Below, piece after piece: positions 6,608 through 15,508 of a DNA stretch of 64,000 nucleotides. Within the stretch, counting starts at the first letter, position 1, and every line of letters starts with the position of its first letter. Made by a program: the position numbers and the translations under genes. The stretch lies in assembly GCA_026003835.1 (NCBI GenBank), contig BPHZ01000001.1, positions 752,001-816,000 on the forward strand, written 5' to 3'. This DNA comes from Herpetosiphonaceae bacterium (GTDB lineage Bacteria > Chloroflexota > Chloroflexia > Chloroflexales > Herpetosiphonaceae). The notes under the pieces are model-generated. The model was not told the DNA's origin. It saw nothing but the letters and a program-made list of their open reading frames with translations, and made no database searches.

Positions 6608-8827
6608 ATGAGCCATCGTCGAAGATTGTGCGTCCTGTTCCTTATGCTGGTGGCGCTTGTTCCGCCGTCCATCCCTGCCGCCCCAACTGCAACGACAATC
6701 ATCTATCATGATGCCCTCGCCGCGAGCTGGCAGAACTGGTCGTGGGCGAGCGTCGATTTCCAGGCGACCAGCCCGGTGTACAGCGGCACCAACAGCATTG
6801 CCGTCACATATAGCGGGTGGGATGGGCTCTATCTCTACCATCCCGGCCTGGATACCGGCGGCTCTTCCAGACTGCGCTTCTTTATCCATGGCGGCAACGC
6901 GGGTGGTCAGCAGCTTCATGTTTATGCCGTACGCGCCGACGATCCGGATGGCGCCCACGGCCCGGAGATATCGGTTAGCCCTCCGGCTGCCGGTGCCTGG
7001 AGCGAGGTGCAGATTTCCCTGGCGGATCTTGGCGCGGATAACAGGCTGATCACCGGGCTGGTCTGGCAGGCGAGCAGCGGCGGCGCTCAGCCCACGCTCT
7101 ACATCGACGATATTGCGCTAATCTCCGACGAGAGCCCTGATGGGCCGGTCCTGAGCGATGGCTCACTCCAGCCAGGAGCCGCCCCCGCCGATGGCGAAAC
7201 GCATGTGGTTGTCAGAGCTCATGTATCGGATCCGCAGGGAGTGGGCGATATTACCAGCGTTACCGTCGATGCGACAAACCTGGGCCGTGGGGTCGTCGCG
7301 CTGCGCGATGATGGACGCAGCAACGATGGGGCTGCCGGCGATGGCCTCTACGGTACTATGCTGACGGTAGCGCCCGGTACGCCGGCCGGCGAACATATGC
7401 TGCGTGTATCTGCGGAGGATAGCAGCGGCCATCGCAGCAGCCTCTCGCTCGGCGCCTTTGTCATCCTGGCGCCGCCAGGCGGCAGCCTGCCGGCAGTTCT
7501 GCCCCAGCGTCTTGCTTGGGGCACCAATGAGTGGAGTGAGACGCCCGGCCAGGATTGGCAGGTTAACAGCGGTGTGCCCTGGGACTACGTCTACCAGTAC
7601 ATTACCTATGAGTGGTATGTCGATGGCTGGGGCGGTAACTTTGTCGGGCGCTTCGCCGGCCAGGCCTGGAGCAAAGGCTACATCCCGGTGATCTCGGTCT
7701 ATATGATGTTAGGTCTCCCCCCGACCTGCGGCGAGAGTGGCTCATGCTATGCGCAGAAGCTCCAGGATGCCGGCGCTGTGGCGACCTACCTGGCGGCGAT
7801 CGAGGAGGCGGCGCGCCAGGCCCAAGGCGATGCGCCGGTTATCTTTCATATTGAGCCGGACTTTTACGGCTTTATGCAGCAGCTCAGCAACAGCGACAGC
7901 GCGCCTCCGGGCGTCCAGCCCGATGACCCCTCCTCCTACCCGGTGGCTCTCAATATTCCCGGCTATCCCAATACGCTGGCCGGCTTTGGGCGGCGTATTG
8001 TCGATGTGATCCACCAGACGGCGCCGAACGCGCTGGTCGCGCCCCATGCGAGCATGTGGGCAACCAATAACGATCCAAATAATGGCACGCCTGAAGATGC
8101 GATCAGCATGGCGCAGCGAACTGCTGGCTTTATCAATGCCATGGGCGGCGCTGAGGCCGACCTGATCTTCGTCGAGTGGAGCGATCGCGACGCCGGCAGT
8201 GGGCTGCGGCCCTGGTGGGATGATACCAACCAAACCTTGCCGCGCCCCGCGCGCGCCATCCTGTGGGAAAACGCGCTCTCGGCGGCGGCGGGCAAGCGCC
8301 TGATGCTTTGGCAGATCCCCGTCGGCAATATGAACCTTGACAACACCTGCCAGCGCTATCAGGATAACCGGGTCAACTATATCTCATATCATCCGCGCGA
8401 TCTTGTCGATGCCGGGGTGATCGGGTTGCTGTTTGGGCCAGGCGAGGCATGTATGACGCATCCCTCGACCGATGGTGGATTTCTGGCCTCCCAGGCGGCG
8501 ATTGCCTATGCCCTTCCTGCGGCGCCCTCCGGGCTGACCGCCACAGTCAGCGGGTCGCTTGTGCTTGCGCGTTGGGATGAGAGCAACGAGCCGGATCTCT
8601 GGGGCTATCAGCTTTCATATGAGTCTGCAGGTGGGGGCAGCGCAGTAGCGCATGATGCGGGGCGGAGCAACAGCATGACAGTGTTGCCCGGCGCGGGGAT
8701 CTGGCTTCTCAGCGTGGCCTCCTACGATGCTATGGGGCAGCTTGGGCCGCCATCTGAGCCGATAACCGTCACCATAACGATTGATAGCTCCAGGACCTTC
8801 TTGCCCTTGCTCGTGCGTATGCCCTAG
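6608..8827 (+). CDS. Secreted multidomain protein with glycoside-hydrolase-like domain
   Basis: A protein of 739 residues. A signal peptide (CVLFLMLVALVPPSIPA) is followed by a beta-sandwich of carbohydrate-binding type (about 35-180, ending TLYIDDIALISDE). Next is an Ig-like domain (about 190-295, with LRDDGRSNDGAAGDGLYG), then a probable TIM-barrel region (about 310-640, with SVYMMLG, VIFHIEPDFYGFMQQ and LIFVEWSDRDAG), and a C-terminal fibronectin-III-like domain. The acidic residues in HIEPDFYG and FVEWSDRD could be catalytic. GGAAGGAG precedes the ATG at 6608. It probably acts on extracellular polysaccharide, but no defined GH family is recognised. Confidence 0.7.
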   Translation: MSHRRRLCVLFLMLVALVPPSIPAAPTATTIIYHDALAASWQNWSWASVDFQATSPVYSGTNSIAVTYSGWDGLYLYHPGLDTGGSSRLRFFIHGGNAGGQQLHVYAVRADDPDGAHGPEISVSPPAAGAWSEVQISLADLGADNRLITGLVWQASSGGAQPTLYIDDIALISDESPDGPVLSDGSLQPGAAPADGETHVVVRAHVSDPQGVGDITSVTVDATNLGRGVVALRDDGRSNDGAAGDGLYGTMLTVAPGTPAGEHMLRVSAEDSSGHRSSLSLGAFVILAPPGGSLPAVLPQRLAWGTNEWSETPGQDWQVNSGVPWDYVYQYITYEWYVDGWGGNFVGRFAGQAWSKGYIPVISVYMMLGLPPTCGESGSCYAQKLQDAGAVATYLAAIEEAARQAQGDAPVIFHIEPDFYGFMQQLSNSDSAPPGVQPDDPSSYPVALNIPGYPNTLAGFGRRIVDVIHQTAPNALVAPHASMWATNNDPNNGTPEDAISMAQRTAGFINAMGGAEADLIFVEWSDRDAGSGLRPWWDDTNQTLPRPARAILWENALSAAAGKRLMLWQIPVGNMNLDNTCQRYQDNRVNYISYHPRDLVDAGVIGLLFGPGEACMTHPSTDGGFLASQAAIAYALPAAPSGLTATVSGSLVLARWDESNEPDLWGYQLSYESAGGGSAVAHDAGRSNSMTVLPGAGIWLLSVASYDAMGQLGPPSEPITVTITIDSSRTFLPLLVRMP

Positions 8828-8884
8828 TGAGCGGTACGGTTACGCTCACTGCCTGTTGTGTCTGATTTGTCGAAGGGAACTGCA

Positions 8885-9271
8885 ATGACTACAGCCCATT
8901 TCATTCTCTATGTCCAAGATCAAGATCGCAGTACGACCTTCTATACCGCTGTGTTGAATCAAGCGCCACGCTTATATGTCCCAGGAATGACGGAGTATCA
9001 GCTGAATACCGGATGTGTTCTTGGCCTCATGCCCGAAACTGGCATTACCCGGCTGCTTGGGCACGCCCTGCCTGACCCCCGGCATGGCCGTGGTATTCCC
9101 CGTGCAGAGCTTTACTTGCTGGTCGATAATGCTGATGCCTATCATCAACGGGCTTTAGCAATGGGCGCGCAAGCATTAAGTGGGCTTGAAGTGCGCGCAT
9201 GGGGTGATCGCGTTGCCTATAGCCTGGACCCGGATGGACATGTCCTGGCCTTCGCAGAACCTGGTAGCTAA
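8885..9271 (+). CDS. VOC (glyoxalase/bleomycin-resistance) family protein
   Basis: A 128-residue two-module beta-alpha-beta-beta-beta protein. The family landmarks are the N-terminal AHFILYVQDQDRSTTFYTAV and the C-terminal DRVAYSLDPDGHVLAFAE. The C-terminal Glu position is a typical metal ligand. ATG at 8885 follows AAGGGA; an upstream in-frame ATG has no such site. It is a single gene convergent with rarD. Members range from dioxygenases to antibiotic-binding proteins, so the substrate cannot be named. Confidence 0.85.
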   Translation: MTTAHFILYVQDQDRSTTFYTAVLNQAPRLYVPGMTEYQLNTGCVLGLMPETGITRLLGHALPDPRHGRGIPRAELYLLVDNADAYHQRALAMGAQALSGLEVRAWGDRVAYSLDPDGHVLAFAEPGS

Positions 9272-9352
9272 AAGCTCTTTCCTTGAATATATAATCAATA
9301 GAAGCCGATTGCTACAGCACATGATACACACAGGCGCCCGGCGGGGCTTTCT

Positions 9353-10252
9353 CTACGGCTTGCCGGGGAGCGTCTGCTGCCGAGAAGCCCTATTGTTGCG
9401 TATGATGCCCTCCGCCGAGTAGAGGAAGAGCGCCAGCCAGATCAGACAAAAACCGATGAGCCGCGCTGGGGTGAGCGCCTCGTCATAAACGAAGACGCCT
9501 ATCAGGAACTGGAGAGTCGGCGCAGTGTACTGCAGGAGCCCCAGGGTGGTCAGCGTAATACGGCGGGCGCCGGCTGCAAACAACAGCAGCGGCAGCGCCG
9601 TTGCCAATCCCGCAAGCGCAAGCAGCGCGGTTGTGGATGGGCCGGCGTGGGCAAAGGCAGCGCTGCCCGTCCACTCCAGATAGAGCAGATAGGCCAGCGC
9701 CGGCGGAAAGAGCAGCAATGTCTCCAGCGTCAGCCCTTCCAGCGAGTTGAGCGATGCTGTCTTGCGTAGCAGACCGTAGAAGCCGAACGAGCACGCTAGC
9801 GTTAGCGCGATCCAGGGCAGCGCCCTGTAGGTCAGGGTCAGGTAAAGCACACCACTGAAGGCGATCATAATCGCTGTCCCCTGCCAGAAGCGTAGCCGCT
9901 CCTTGAGGAAGAGAACGCCCAGGAGCACATTGATCAGCGGGTTGATAAAGTATCCCAGGCTGGTTTCGACGATGTAGCCGGCGTTGACCGCCCAAATATA
10001 GATGAACCAGTTGAGCGATAAGAGCAGCGCCGAGGTCATAAACGTCAGGATAACCCGCTTGTTCCGCACACTTGTCGTAATCCACCGCCAGTGCCGCTGA
10101 ACCGCAAGCAGAATGATGACCACAACAAGCGACCAGACCATCCGATGGGCGAGGATTTCGAGTGACGGCACTGTCTGAAGCGCCTTCCAGTAGATTGGCA
10201 GGAGCCCCCACAGAATGTAGGCGCCCGCAGCGTATAACAAGCCTCTATTCAT
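9353..10252 (-). CDS. rarD: RarD / EamA-family transporter
   Basis: A protein of 299 residues with about ten hydrophobic helices. The N-terminus MNRGLLYAAGAYILWGLLPI and the motif LEILAHRMVWSLVVV are characteristic of the RarD branch of the drug/metabolite transporter superfamily. The second half repeats the EamA unit (TLTTLGLLQYTAPTLQFL, ARLIGFCLIWLALFLYS). RarD proteins are annotated from chloramphenicol sensitivity, and the physiological substrate is unknown. It is a single gene; the Shine-Dalgarno is weak. Confidence 0.9.
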   Translation of the reverse strand: MNRGLLYAAGAYILWGLLPIYWKALQTVPSLEILAHRMVWSLVVVIILLAVQRHWRWITTSVRNKRVILTFMTSALLLSLNWFIYIWAVNAGYIVETSLGYFINPLINVLLGVLFLKERLRFWQGTAIMIAFSGVLYLTLTYRALPWIALTLACSFGFYGLLRKTASLNSLEGLTLETLLLFPPALAYLLYLEWTGSAAFAHAGPSTTALLALAGLATALPLLLFAAGARRITLTTLGLLQYTAPTLQFLIGVFVYDEALTPARLIGFCLIWLALFLYSAEGIIRNNRASRQQTLPGKP

Positions 10253-10386
10253 GATCTGATTACCCTACGCTTTCTTCTGTGTACCTAAAAATCGCAGGCA
10301 GCAATACCCACCTTATACGGTAATATGTATCTTTCTACCATACCATAGAACAAGAGAGATTGCCGTGCCGTCCTGCTCGTCCGCCG

Positions 10387-10971
10387 CTAGAACGGGTAGC
10401 TGCCGCGATAGTACTGGCCCATCTTCGCGGCTTTTTCCTCGCTGTAGATGCCAAGGCCGACAGCGAGGGCCATTGCGAAATCGATGGAGCCGTAAGGCAT
10501 TGCGGTGATAATATGCTCGTCGACGACGACGGGCTGGTCGAAAACTGTCATTCCTTCCCAATAGCGCGCTGTAAAGGATACAACCTCCGGCGGCGCGTAG
10601 CGGGGCGTATAGTTATGGGTGATGGTCCGCCCGCGTAGGATACCGGTCTTGGCAAGCACGAGCGCGCCGGCACAGATACCTCCAATATGGAGCCGGGCTG
10701 CATCCGCTTGCTGGAGAATGCGATCGATCTCCTCATTTTCCATGATCGAGCCAGGATCGCCGCCGGGGACGAGCACACAGGCGTAGCTGTTGATATTCAC
10801 CTCGGGATAGCTCAGCGCCGCGCGGATCTCCATCCCATTGGAGTTGAGCAGAGGCTGTCCATTGGGTGTCGCGACTTCTACCGGAAATGTGCGGTGAAGG
10901 ATCTCGGCTGCAAGCATGATCTCAAAGGCGATAGCGCCTGGGTAGAGTAGAATCAGCGTTTTCTTGCTCAT
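10387..10971 (-). CDS. DJ-1/PfpI family protein
   Basis: A protein of 194 residues with the alpha/beta flavodoxin-like fold of the DJ-1/PfpI superfamily. The nucleophile-elbow Cys is residue 100, in HIGGICAGALVLAKTG, and the conserved Glu is at about position 17 (AFEIMLAAE). These residues form the reactive site seen in DJ-1-like glyoxalases and chaperones. AAGGAG is six bases before the ATG. The adjacent VOC protein (11002-11385) starts upstream on the same strand, so the pair may handle reactive carbonyls together; that link is inference. Confidence 0.88.
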   Translation of the reverse strand: MSKKTLILLYPGAIAFEIMLAAEILHRTFPVEVATPNGQPLLNSNGMEIRAALSYPEVNINSYACVLVPGGDPGSIMENEEIDRILQQADAARLHIGGICAGALVLAKTGILRGRTITHNYTPRYAPPEVVSFTARYWEGMTVFDQPVVVDEHIITAMPYGSIDFAMALAVGLGIYSEEKAAKMGQYYRGSYPF

Positions 10972-11001
10972 CGTTTCTCCTTGAGAGCGGATCGCTTCTG
11001 T

Positions 11002-11385
11002 CTAATATGTGATCTCAACACGATTCCCATCAGGGTCGAGCACAACACTCTCATAGTAACCATCGCCGGTCCGGCGCGGCTCCCCGACGACGCGATACCC
11101 ATCGCCGCGCAGCCGTTCAGTCAGAGCATCGACCTGTTCCCTGGAGCCGACGGCGAAGGCTATGTGGTGGTACCCCGCCTGCTCGTCCCTCCGGCGGTCA
11201 CCGGCTATGCCTGGGACGCGCATCAGCTCAAGCCGCGCGCCATCTGAGAAAGAGAGAAAGTAGGACTCGAACTGCTTCGTCGGGTTGATATACTTCTCGC
11301 CTGCTCTGGCGCCGAAATAGGTCTCGTAGAAGGCTTTGAGTTCCTCCAGCCGGCTTGTCCAGAGCGCAATGTGCTCAATACGCAT
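11002..11385 (-). CDS. VOC family protein, glyoxalase I-like
   Basis: A protein of 127 residues. MRIEHIALWTSRLEELKAFY is the classic start, with a metal-ligand His in HIALW. The central GYHHIAFAVGSREQVDAL and the final DPDGNRVEITY supply the other His and Glu ligands. It fits SMU1112c/YaeR-type glyoxalase-like proteins. The PfpI gene follows 30 bases downstream on the same strand. No substrate assigned. Confidence 0.88.
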   Translation of the reverse strand: MRIEHIALWTSRLEELKAFYETYFGARAGEKYINPTKQFESYFLSFSDGARLELMRVPGIAGDRRRDEQAGYHHIAFAVGSREQVDALTERLRGDGYRVVGEPRRTGDGYYESVVLDPDGNRVEITY

Positions 11386-11480
11386 AGGCTAAAACCCCTT
11401 GAAGCTCTGTGCTGGTGATCACAATCCTGGCGGGAATCTTATCATATAATCGATGTAGCGATCGATCTCCGGTCCGGCAA

Positions 11481-11603
11481 CAGGGCGATGTCAACGTCGC
11501 AGTTGCACTCCACCCCAACAGGAAGAATGGGGAGTTGGGGGACACCCCAAGCCCCGTTTTTCGCGTCACTGCGCGATCCTCGTGTAGAGTTGCTATGGCC
11601 CTG
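11481..11603 (+). mobile_element. MITE, copy 3
   Basis: It starts CAGGGCGATGTCAACGTC and ends GTTGCTATGGCCCTG. GTCCGGC(A/G)A flanks both sides (from 11472 and 11604). It is 123 bp and intergenic, between divergent genes. Its terminal repeats are more diverged than those of copies 1 and 4, so it is probably an older insertion. An open frame that runs from the element into the downstream gene is not taken as the gene start. Confidence 0.8.
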
Positions 11604-11634
11604 GTCCGGCGATGTTCGATGGAAGGAGTGCTGC

Positions 11635-12519
11635 GTGACTTTTACCGATACATTTGTCAGGGGGCGCGATGCGCTGGTGAATGTCCTCCTAGGCGTGCGC
11701 GCTGCTGCTGTGCTTAACCCTGCGGTAGCGCAGCAGCGCGGCGCTCCAGGCAGCGATGTTGTTGCCGAGATGAAGCGGGCCATCGATACGCTCAAAGTGG
11801 CAGCCATGGATCCGGCTAGCGGCCGCATTGATTATGCGAGCCTGCGCCAGAGCAGGGAATACGCCGACTATCGGACGACATGCTCGCCCAAGCTCCAGGC
11901 GCTGGATCTTGGAGCGCTTGGAGCCAGGGAGGAGCGCCTGGCCTTTTGGATTAACCTCTACAATGTGCTTATCGTCGATGGGGTTATCGCCTATGGCGTG
12001 CGACGGAGCGTGAGCGAGGGTCTGGCGGGGCTGCTGACCTTTTTCCGCCGCGCGGCCTACAATGTGGGCGGGTTGCGGTTTAGCTGCGAGGATATTGAGC
12101 ATGGCGTGCTGCGTGCCAATCGCGGCCACCCCTTTCTCCCCGGCCCACAGTTTGGCCCGTCCGATCCACGCCGCTCGTGCATCGTCGCACCGCTCGATCC
12201 GCGGATTCATTTTGCTCTCAATTGCGGCGCGCGCTCCTGCCCTCCCATCCGAGTCTATGATGCAGCGCAGATTGACGCTCAGCTCGACCTGGCGACGCGC
12301 GGTTTTCTGGATGCTACTGTTGCCGTCGATGCCCGCCGCCGGCGGGTGAGTCTCTCGCGTATCTTTCGCTGGTATGCCGGCGATTTCGGCGGGCGGGATG
12401 GTATCATCGATTTTCTGCTGCGCTATCTCCCTGACGACGAGCGACGGCGCTGGCTGTCGGACCAGCGAGATCGCGCCCGGTTGGTTTACCAGCCTTACGA
12501 TTGGGCGTTGGCCTCCTGA
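11635..12519 (+). CDS. DUF547 domain-containing protein
   Basis: A protein of 294 residues. The DUF547 core is clear: EERLAFWINLYNVLIVDGV, then HGVLRANRGHPF, DPRIHFALNCGARSCPPIRVY and FRWYAGDFGG. The conserved Cys-His pattern (HFALNCGARSCPP) suggests a papain-like or transglutaminase-like active site, but no biochemical role is established. The GTG at 11635 is chosen because GGAAGGAG sits seven bases upstream; an upstream ATG lies in the MITE. The deiodinase-like remnant follows 58 bases later. Confidence 0.88.
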   Translation: MTFTDTFVRGRDALVNVLLGVRAAAVLNPAVAQQRGAPGSDVVAEMKRAIDTLKVAAMDPASGRIDYASLRQSREYADYRTTCSPKLQALDLGALGAREERLAFWINLYNVLIVDGVIAYGVRRSVSEGLAGLLTFFRRAAYNVGGLRFSCEDIEHGVLRANRGHPFLPGPQFGPSDPRRSCIVAPLDPRIHFALNCGARSCPPIRVYDAAQIDAQLDLATRGFLDATVAVDARRRRVSLSRIFRWYAGDFGGRDGIIDFLLRYLPDDERRRWLSDQRDRARLVYQPYDWALAS

Positions 12520-12577
12520 GTTTTCTCGTGGGTTGTGGAGGCGAGCCTTGTGTTTGCCTTGAGGAGATGAATGATGA

Positions 12578-13054
12578 GCGAGGCGGATTTGGTATGGTAT
12601 TGCCGATCGATTCGCGCCCTATGGAGTCGGATCAATCTTTATCTATACCCATGAGGCCCATCCCGGCGAGTACTATCCGCATCTGACTTCGATGGAGCAA
12701 AAATTTCGCCACGCCCGGGATTTGCGAGATATCCTTAGCGTCACCCGGCCGATATTGGTGGACTCGCTCGATGGTGCCTGCCATCGTGCGTATGGATCGA
12801 TGCCTAATATGACCTGGATCTTTACCCGCTCCGGCCTGCCGATCTACAAATCTGATTGGACTGATGCGCGGAGTGTTGAAAATGCGTTGGAGTACTTCGT
12901 GGACACTGCCGAGCGGCGGCGAGCCGGCGAGCGACTCGTGCCGTTTTGCGTAGAGCGGCTCGATTTCCGCACCCGCGATCAGGAGGCATTCTACAAAGGG
13001 CTCGAGCGAAACGGACCCAAGGCGGTACGCGAGTTTCGTGAGGCGTTCGGCTAA
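12578..13054 (+). pseudogene. Iodothyronine-deiodinase-like (thioredoxin-fold) protein, N-terminus missing
   Basis: The open frame gives ADRFAPYGVGSIFIYTHEAH, LRDILSVTRPILVDSLDG, AYGSMPNMTWIFTRSG and EALEYFV-like helices, which match bacterial deiodinase-family thioredoxin-fold proteins. The segment that should hold the redox Cys or Sec lies before this and is not found in any frame. The frame is closed by TGATGA at 12572-12577, and no ATG/GTG/TTG start precedes the conserved part. The first ATG, at 12692, would remove a core strand. It is a 5'-truncated or frameshifted gene. Confidence 0.65.
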
Positions 13055-13121
13055 TCTGCCTCCGGTATTGCCTCTCCTGTAGCACAATGCGCAGAAGAGG
13101 CCAGCACAAGGGGCAGAACGA

Positions 13122-14174
13122 TTAGAGCCAGCGCAGCAGGAGCAGCTCGGCGCTGAGTCCCGGTCCGAAGCCGGCGGCAATGCCGTAGCTCGCCGTGGCC
13201 GGGCGGTGGGCTGTCAACCACTCATGGAGCACGAAGAGGATCGTCGCGCTGGAGAGGTTGCCGTAATTCCGCAGCACATCCCAGGATGGCTGGGTCTTCT
13301 GCCGGGGGATGCGAAGTTCTTCTTCCAGATGCTCAAGGATCTTCTTACCGCCAGGGTGGAGCGCGAAAGACTCGATCTGTTCCAGGCTCAGGCCGTGTCG
13401 ATCGAGCAGCAAGCCCAGCGGCTCGGTAAGTTGCCTGCGCAGCAGATCGGGGACGGATTTCGCCAACACCATATGAAAACCCGTATCGCGCAGGTCGAAC
13501 CCCATTGCATCGAGGGTGCCGGAGATGAAGCAGCTGCGTGTATCGAGGATCTGCGCGCCGGGCGCATCCTCGGCTGTTATCAGCGCTGCTGCTGCTCCAT
13601 CGCCAAACAGGGCGCAGGAGACAAGGTTGGATAGCGAGTGATCGCCTCGCTGGAAGGTCAGGCTTGATAGCTCAACGGCGATCACAAGCGCGCGGGCGCC
13701 CGGGATCGCCAGAACCATATCGCGCGCGCGGGCGAGCGCTGCGGCGCCTGCCAGGCAGCCGAGTTCGGTGATCGGCAGGCGCCGGATGTCAGAGCGAAAA
13801 CCTAGCTCATCGATAAGGTAGGCGTCGAGCGACGGAATCATATAGCCCGTACACGAGGTTGTAACGAGGATATCGACGTCGGCAGGGTTCATCCCCGCTC
13901 TCTGCAGACACTCCCCGGCGACCCGTCTGCCCAGGCCGATAACGTGTTCCTGATACTGTTGGTTACGCTCGCCGAGCGAGCTGGGCTGCACAATCTCATT
14001 GAGTGGAAGCGAGAGGTAGCGCTGTTTGACCTGGGCATGGTCAAAGAGTGAGGCCATCACCGCCTGCTGCCGAGGGTCAAGCCGGAAGACTTCTTGAAGA
14101 ACCTGCTTGACCTGTTCCTGAGCGATTCGGTACGGTGGTGTAGCAGTGGCTGTACTGATAATCGTTGCCATCAT
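13122..14174 (-). CDS. Type III polyketide synthase (chalcone/stilbene synthase family)
   Basis: A protein of 350 residues with the full catalytic triad: Cys140 in ITELGCLAGAAAL, His273 in SFALHPGGKKIL and Asn306 in NYGNLSSATILFVL. The enzyme condenses malonyl-CoA units onto an acyl-CoA starter without an acyl carrier protein and cyclises the product. Bacterial relatives make alkylresorcinols, alkylpyrones or tetrahydroxynaphthalene. Two adjacent ATG codons (14174 and 14171) follow GGGAG. No tailoring enzyme, O-methyltransferase or UbiA-like gene lies next to it, so the product is open. Confidence 0.93.
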   Translation of the reverse strand: MMATIISTATATPPYRIAQEQVKQVLQEVFRLDPRQQAVMASLFDHAQVKQRYLSLPLNEIVQPSSLGERNQQYQEHVIGLGRRVAGECLQRAGMNPADVDILVTTSCTGYMIPSLDAYLIDELGFRSDIRRLPITELGCLAGAAALARARDMVLAIPGARALVIAVELSSLTFQRGDHSLSNLVSCALFGDGAAAALITAEDAPGAQILDTRSCFISGTLDAMGFDLRDTGFHMVLAKSVPDLLRRQLTEPLGLLLDRHGLSLEQIESFALHPGGKKILEHLEEELRIPRQKTQPSWDVLRNYGNLSSATILFVLHEWLTAHRPATASYGIAAGFGPGLSAELLLLRWL

Positions 14175-14501
14175 GCTCCCAACTTATGCTTTCCTGCGCC
14201 GCCAGGAGCGCGGCAATCTCATGCTCGAACGAGCGCGAGACTACCCTCGCTGGTGAACATACTCTGATTCCTCTGCACGTCGTATCTGGCTCCCCAGCGA
14301 CTCCTCTTGCTCCCAGCTTGCTGTACGGTGGCTTACCTTCCAGTAGACTTGGTGAGCTTTAATATCATAAGTTGTGCCAAGAGATAGGCTGAGTCTCATT
14401 TGAGTTACGATTGTGGTTGATCCGATGATCCTGCCCAGGGTGGTGCCGCTCCTGCTATAATTGCGGCGGTTTGGATGTTTCAGAGAATAGAGGGGTTTGC
14501 T
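14175..14501 (+). other. Intergenic region with a -10 box for the IMPase gene
   Basis: A 327-base divergent region. TATAAT at 14456-14461 lies 40 bases before the chosen start of the rightward gene, without a convincing -35 at normal spacing. I see no gene or structured RNA in the rest. Confidence 0.4.
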
Positions 14502-15489
14502 TTGATTCGAAATGCTGATAGTCTTCTCGCGGCGATCCGCGCTATCCACGCGGCGATTCGCAATGATGTTACGGCAATGTGTGAGCGAATGGCGATCGAG
14601 CAGCTCGCTGCGGTGGTCGGCGATGAGGCGGGCGATACCATCTTTGCCATCGACCGCATCTCCGAGGCGGTGCTGGTTGAACGCTTCAGCGAGCTGGCCC
14701 GCGAGTGGTCGGTGTGTGCTGATTGCCGAGGGGCTCGGCGCCTCGGGCTGCGTTGTACTGCCCTCCGGTATCGAGCCGGAAGAGGCCGAGCTGCGCATCA
14801 TCGTCGATCCCATCGATGGGACGCGTGGGTTGATGTACCAGAAGCGTTCTGCCTGGATTCTCACCGGCGTGGCGCCGAATAAAGGCTCCGCGACAACGCT
14901 TGCCGATATCGAGCTGGCTATCCAGACAGAGATCCCGCTGGTCAAGCAGTATCTCTGCGATAGTTTTTGGGCTACTGTCGGGTTGGGCGTGGGCGGTGAG
15001 CGACTCAACCGGCTGACTGGCACGACAACGCCGCTGGCGCCGCGGCCATCGCAGGCCCCGACGATCTCCCAAGGCTATGGTGGCCTGGCCCGCTATTTTC
15101 CCGGCAGGCGTGCTCTGCTTGCCGCAATTGACGACGCAGTTATTGAGAAGGTGCTTGGCCCGGCGACGCCAGGCAGAGCGCTTGCCTTCGAGGATCAGTA
15201 TATCTCGACTGCCGGCCAGCTCTATGGCCTGATGATGGGGCAGGATCGCTGGTTCGCCGATCTGCGGCCGCTGCTGGGGCCGGTGCTGTGCAGTCATCCC
15301 TACGATCTCTGTACTGAGCTGATCGCTCGTGAGGCTGGCGTGATCGTGACCGATGAGCGGGGGCGACCGCTGGCGGCGCCGCTGGATGTGACAACCGATC
15401 TTGCCTGGATCGGCTATGCAAATGTCACGATCCGGGATCAGGTTGAGCCTGCGCTGCGGGCGGCTCTGGCCGAGCATGGACTGCTGTGA
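14502..15489 (+). CDS. Inositol-monophosphatase-family phosphatase, one frameshift
   Basis: The two frames join near 14712, in a GTGTGTG run. The first frame gives the N-terminal helices and [20 protein letters not shown]. The second gives VLIAEGLG and the signature [16 protein letters not shown], whose two Asp residues bind the catalytic metals. The C-terminal part contains [20 protein letters not shown]. The family removes phosphate from inositol phosphates, PAP or fructose bisphosphate. The TTG at 14502 has GAGGGG six bases upstream, while the ATG at 14475 has none. It begins a three-gene unit with the mutarotase-like gene and dcd. The frameshift may be a sequencing error. Confidence 0.75.
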
Positions 15490-15508
15490 GTGAACGAGGA
15501 GTGAAGCG

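Noticed and set aside
12572..12577. TGATGA before the deiodinase-like part as a selenocysteine codon
   Set aside because: Two TGA codons lie in tandem in a segment without the active-site context and no SECIS-like hairpin follows.
14686..15477. 263-codon antisense frame over the IMPase gene
   Set aside because: It is the complement of a conserved phosphatase and shows no family pattern.
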